Assembly (NCBI GenBank): GCA_017847725.1
Contig: JAGAXW010000003.1
Coordinates: forward strand, 92,326-156,325
Direction: 5' to 3'
Length of the DNA: 64,000 nt
Source: Prevotella sp.
GTDB taxonomy: Bacteria; Bacteroidota; Bacteroidia; Bacteroidales; Bacteroidaceae
The position numbers and the translations under genes were made by a program. Of the stretch, positions 62,423 to 64,000 are shown in pieces. The stretch's first letter is position 1. Each line of letters begins with the position of its first letter. Below the pieces are notes generated by a model, which had not been told where the DNA came from, did not search any database, and worked only from the letters and a program-made list of their open reading frames with translations.

Positions 62423-62709
62423 TTGTATTCTCCGTCCTGTTCATCATCCTGGCCATCGTGTTCCTGACGGGTAAGGGCGACAAACTCATAGCCGGTTACA
62501 ATACGGCCAGCGAGGAGGAGCGCCAGCAGGTGAACATCCATCGTCTGCGTATACTGATGGCCATCGTCAGCGTGATTACTGCAGTCTTCTGCTACCTGAT
62601 GCCCTACGTAGGTACCGACAAGCGCGATGTGCTCTCAGCTACAGGCATCTTCTGCCTTGTACTCTTCGTCTTCATCATCCTTGCTAACACTTGGGCAAAA
62701 AAGAAATGA
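62419..62709 (+). CDS. DUF3784 membrane protein
   Basis: 96 residues, three hydrophobic segments. FLTGKGDKLIAGYNTASEEERQ between the first two is the DUF3784 signature. The function is unknown. Start and stop overlap the nucleoside phosphorylase and mnmE by ATGA, so the three genes are translationally coupled. Confidence 0.9.
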   Translation: MIVFSVLFIILAIVFLTGKGDKLIAGYNTASEEERQQVNIHRLRILMAIVSVITAVFCYLMPYVGTDKRDVLSATGIFCLVLFVFIILANTWAKKK

Positions 62710-64000
62710 CCACTCACACCACCAATGTCGATACCATCTGCGCCCTCGCTACCGCTCCCGGGGGCGCACTCGGCATCATTCGCATCAGCGGCCCCGCCGC
62801 CTTTGCAGTCGTCAGCTCCCTCTGCTCAGTATGCTGCGCTAATAGCGCAGCTAACACCGTCCACTATACCCACATCACCGACGGCTCCGACATCATCGAC
62901 GAGGCCATGGTCTCCGTCTTCCGTGCCCCCCACTCCTATACCGGCGAGGACAGCGTGGAAATCTCTTGTCACGGCTCTCGCTATATACTCAATAAGGTAT
63001 TGGAACTTCTGGTTCAGCATGGATGCAGGATGGCCAATCCTGGCGAATACACCCAGCGCGCCTATCTCAACGGCAAGATGGACCTCTCACAGGCAGAGGC
63101 CGTGGCCGACCTCATAGCCTCGACCAACCGCGCCACCCACCATCTGGCCATGAGCCAGCTGCGCGGCGGCATCTCCTCGGAGTTGGCAGTCATGCGCGAA
63201 CAACTGCTCAAACTCACCTCGCTGCTCGAGCTGGAACTCGATTTCTCCGACCACGAAGACCTCGAATTTGCCGACCGCAGCGAACTGCTCCATCTGGCGC
63301 ATCAGATAGACACTCATATCACCCATCTGGCCGACACCTTCCAGACTGGCAACGCCCTGAAAAATGGCATCCCCGTGGCCATCGTCGGAGCACCGAACGT
63401 AGGCAAGAGCACCCTGCTCAACGCCCTTCTCGGTGAAGAACGCGCCATCGTCTCCGACATACAGGGCACCACCCGCGATGCCATCGAAGACACCATCCAA
63501 CTTGGCGGCGTCACCTTCCGCTTTATCGACACCGCCGGCATCCGCCACACCGATGACCAGATAGAGAATCTCGGCATCGAGCGCTCCATAGCCGCTGCCC
63601 GCCGTGCCCGCATCATCCTGCTGATGAAAGAGCCTGGCGTCCCCTACCCCGCCATCGAGACCCGCGACGACCAGACCATCATCCGCATCGAGAACAAGAC
63701 CGAACAGTTCCAAGCCAAATTCGGCATAGGCCTCGAAACCCTGAAGCAACAACTCATCGCCGCCGCCCCCAAGACCTCCGACTCCGATATCATCATCACC
63801 AACGCCCGCCATTACGATGCCCTCGTCCGAGCCCACAAATCCATCCAGCGCGTCCTCGAGGGCCTCAATATACAAATGAGCGGCGACCTCCTCAGCGAAG
63901 ATCTCCGACAAGCCCTCGACATCCTTGCTGAAATCACCGGTGGCCAGATAACCCCAAACGAAGTCCTAGGAAATATCTTCAAATACTTCTGCGTGGGAAA
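62706..64000 (+). CDS. mnmE: tRNA modification GTPase MnmE (lacks last codon or so at window end)
   Basis: Starts MTTHTTNVDTICALATAPGG at the ATGA overlap with DUF3784 and stays open to the end of the window, about 431 codons. The last residues ...NIFKYFCVG are the family's C-terminal FC(I/V)GK, so only the final Lys and stop are missing. G1 is GAPNVGKS (228-235) and G3 is DTAG (from 275). The G4 motif appears as NKTE rather than NKxD. MnmE with MnmG modifies wobble U34 of tRNAs; the catalytic Cys lies just at the cut end. Confidence 0.95.
   Translation, partial: MTTHTTNVDTICALATAPGGALGIIRISGPAAFAVVSSLCSVCCANSAANTVHYTHITDGSDIIDEAMVSVFRAPHSYTGEDSVEISCHGSRYILNKVLELLVQHGCRMANPGEYTQRAYLNGKMDLSQAEAVADLIASTNRATHHLAMSQLRGGISSELAVMREQLLKLTSLLELELDFSDHEDLEFADRSELLHLAHQIDTHITHLADTFQTGNALKNGIPVAIVGAPNVGKSTLLNALLGEERAIVSDIQGTTRDAIEDTIQLGGVTFRFIDTAGIRHTDDQIENLGIERSIAAARRARIILLMKEPGVPYPAIETRDDQTIIRIENKTEQFQAKFGIGLETLKQQLIAAAPKTSDSDIIITNARHYDALVRAHKSIQRVLEGLNIQMSGDLLSEDLRQALDILAEITGGQITPNEVLGNIFKYFCVG

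Noticed and set aside
1-64000. CRISPR arrays, rRNA operons, intact insertion sequences, replication origins
   Set aside because: I looked for regularly spaced repeats, transposase frames with terminal repeats and rRNA-like sequence and found none.

Overview
The window looks like a chromosomal segment of a Bacteroidales bacterium, most likely Prevotella in the broad sense. The evidence is the Bacteroidetes-type promoters (TTG about 20 bases upstream of TAnnTTTG), Bacteroidales-specific families (DUF3256, DUF4296, HU-CCDC81/SPOR), secreted proteins with the Prevotella-style C-terminal tail (WYSLDG..., YFDLSG...), and an NfnA/GltD-type fusion. No plasmid, phage or CRISPR signature is seen.

Layout. 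1-9.2 kb (minus): most of an aryl-polyene/flexirubin-type lipid pigment cluster (AraC regulator, acetyltransferase-like protein, ketosynthase, ACP, dehydratase, MMPL exporter, CrtI-like oxidoreductase, ketoreductase, LolA-like carrier, and the start of another exported protein), tightly coupled by ATGA overlaps and running off the left edge. 9.4-16 kb: nth, then a minus-strand envelope/ECF-sigma operon with an L,D-transpeptidase, then mazG-lipoprotein-rnz, and tRNA-Arg(ACG). 16.1-17.2 kb: gene-poor, with an apparently orphan cobalamin riboswitch and copy 1 of a ~355-bp palindromic repeat. 17.2-18 kb: rplU-rpmA. 18-27.6 kb: a minus-strand housekeeping operon led by ileS (DksA-like, lspA, DUF4296, nucleoside transporter, rsmE, paaK, DUF3256). 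27.6-32 kb: nitrilase, HU/SPOR and FHA proteins, PAP2-barrel fusion.

32-51 kb is the accessory part. It holds a broken tyrosine recombinase, an AraC/TPR regulator divergent from a 2369-residue C10 protease with a 55-codon ORF behind it, a second recombinase fragment, a CsgG/DUF4810/GNA1162 lipoprotein operon, toxin-antitoxin-like debris, a two-component system with a Na/Pi cotransporter, a deletion scar between two truncated genes, and copy 2 of the palindromic repeat. 51-64 kb returns to housekeeping genes: ModF-like ATPase, clpC, gdhA, serS, NfnA/GltD fusion, DUF486, ttcA, nucleoside phosphorylase, DUF3784 and mnmE, which lacks only its last codon or so at the window edge.

Most notable observations: (1) four promoters share GCGTTAAT exactly 44 bases before a TAnCTTTG -7 box, all next to repeats, recombinase debris or the orphan riboswitch; (2) the palindromic repeat conserves structure but not a reading frame; (3) the C10 protease locus has perfect 18-bp direct repeats at 21-bp pitch between regulator and target; (4) the cobalamin riboswitch is followed by a terminator and no convincing gene; (5) several genes appear to be leaderless.
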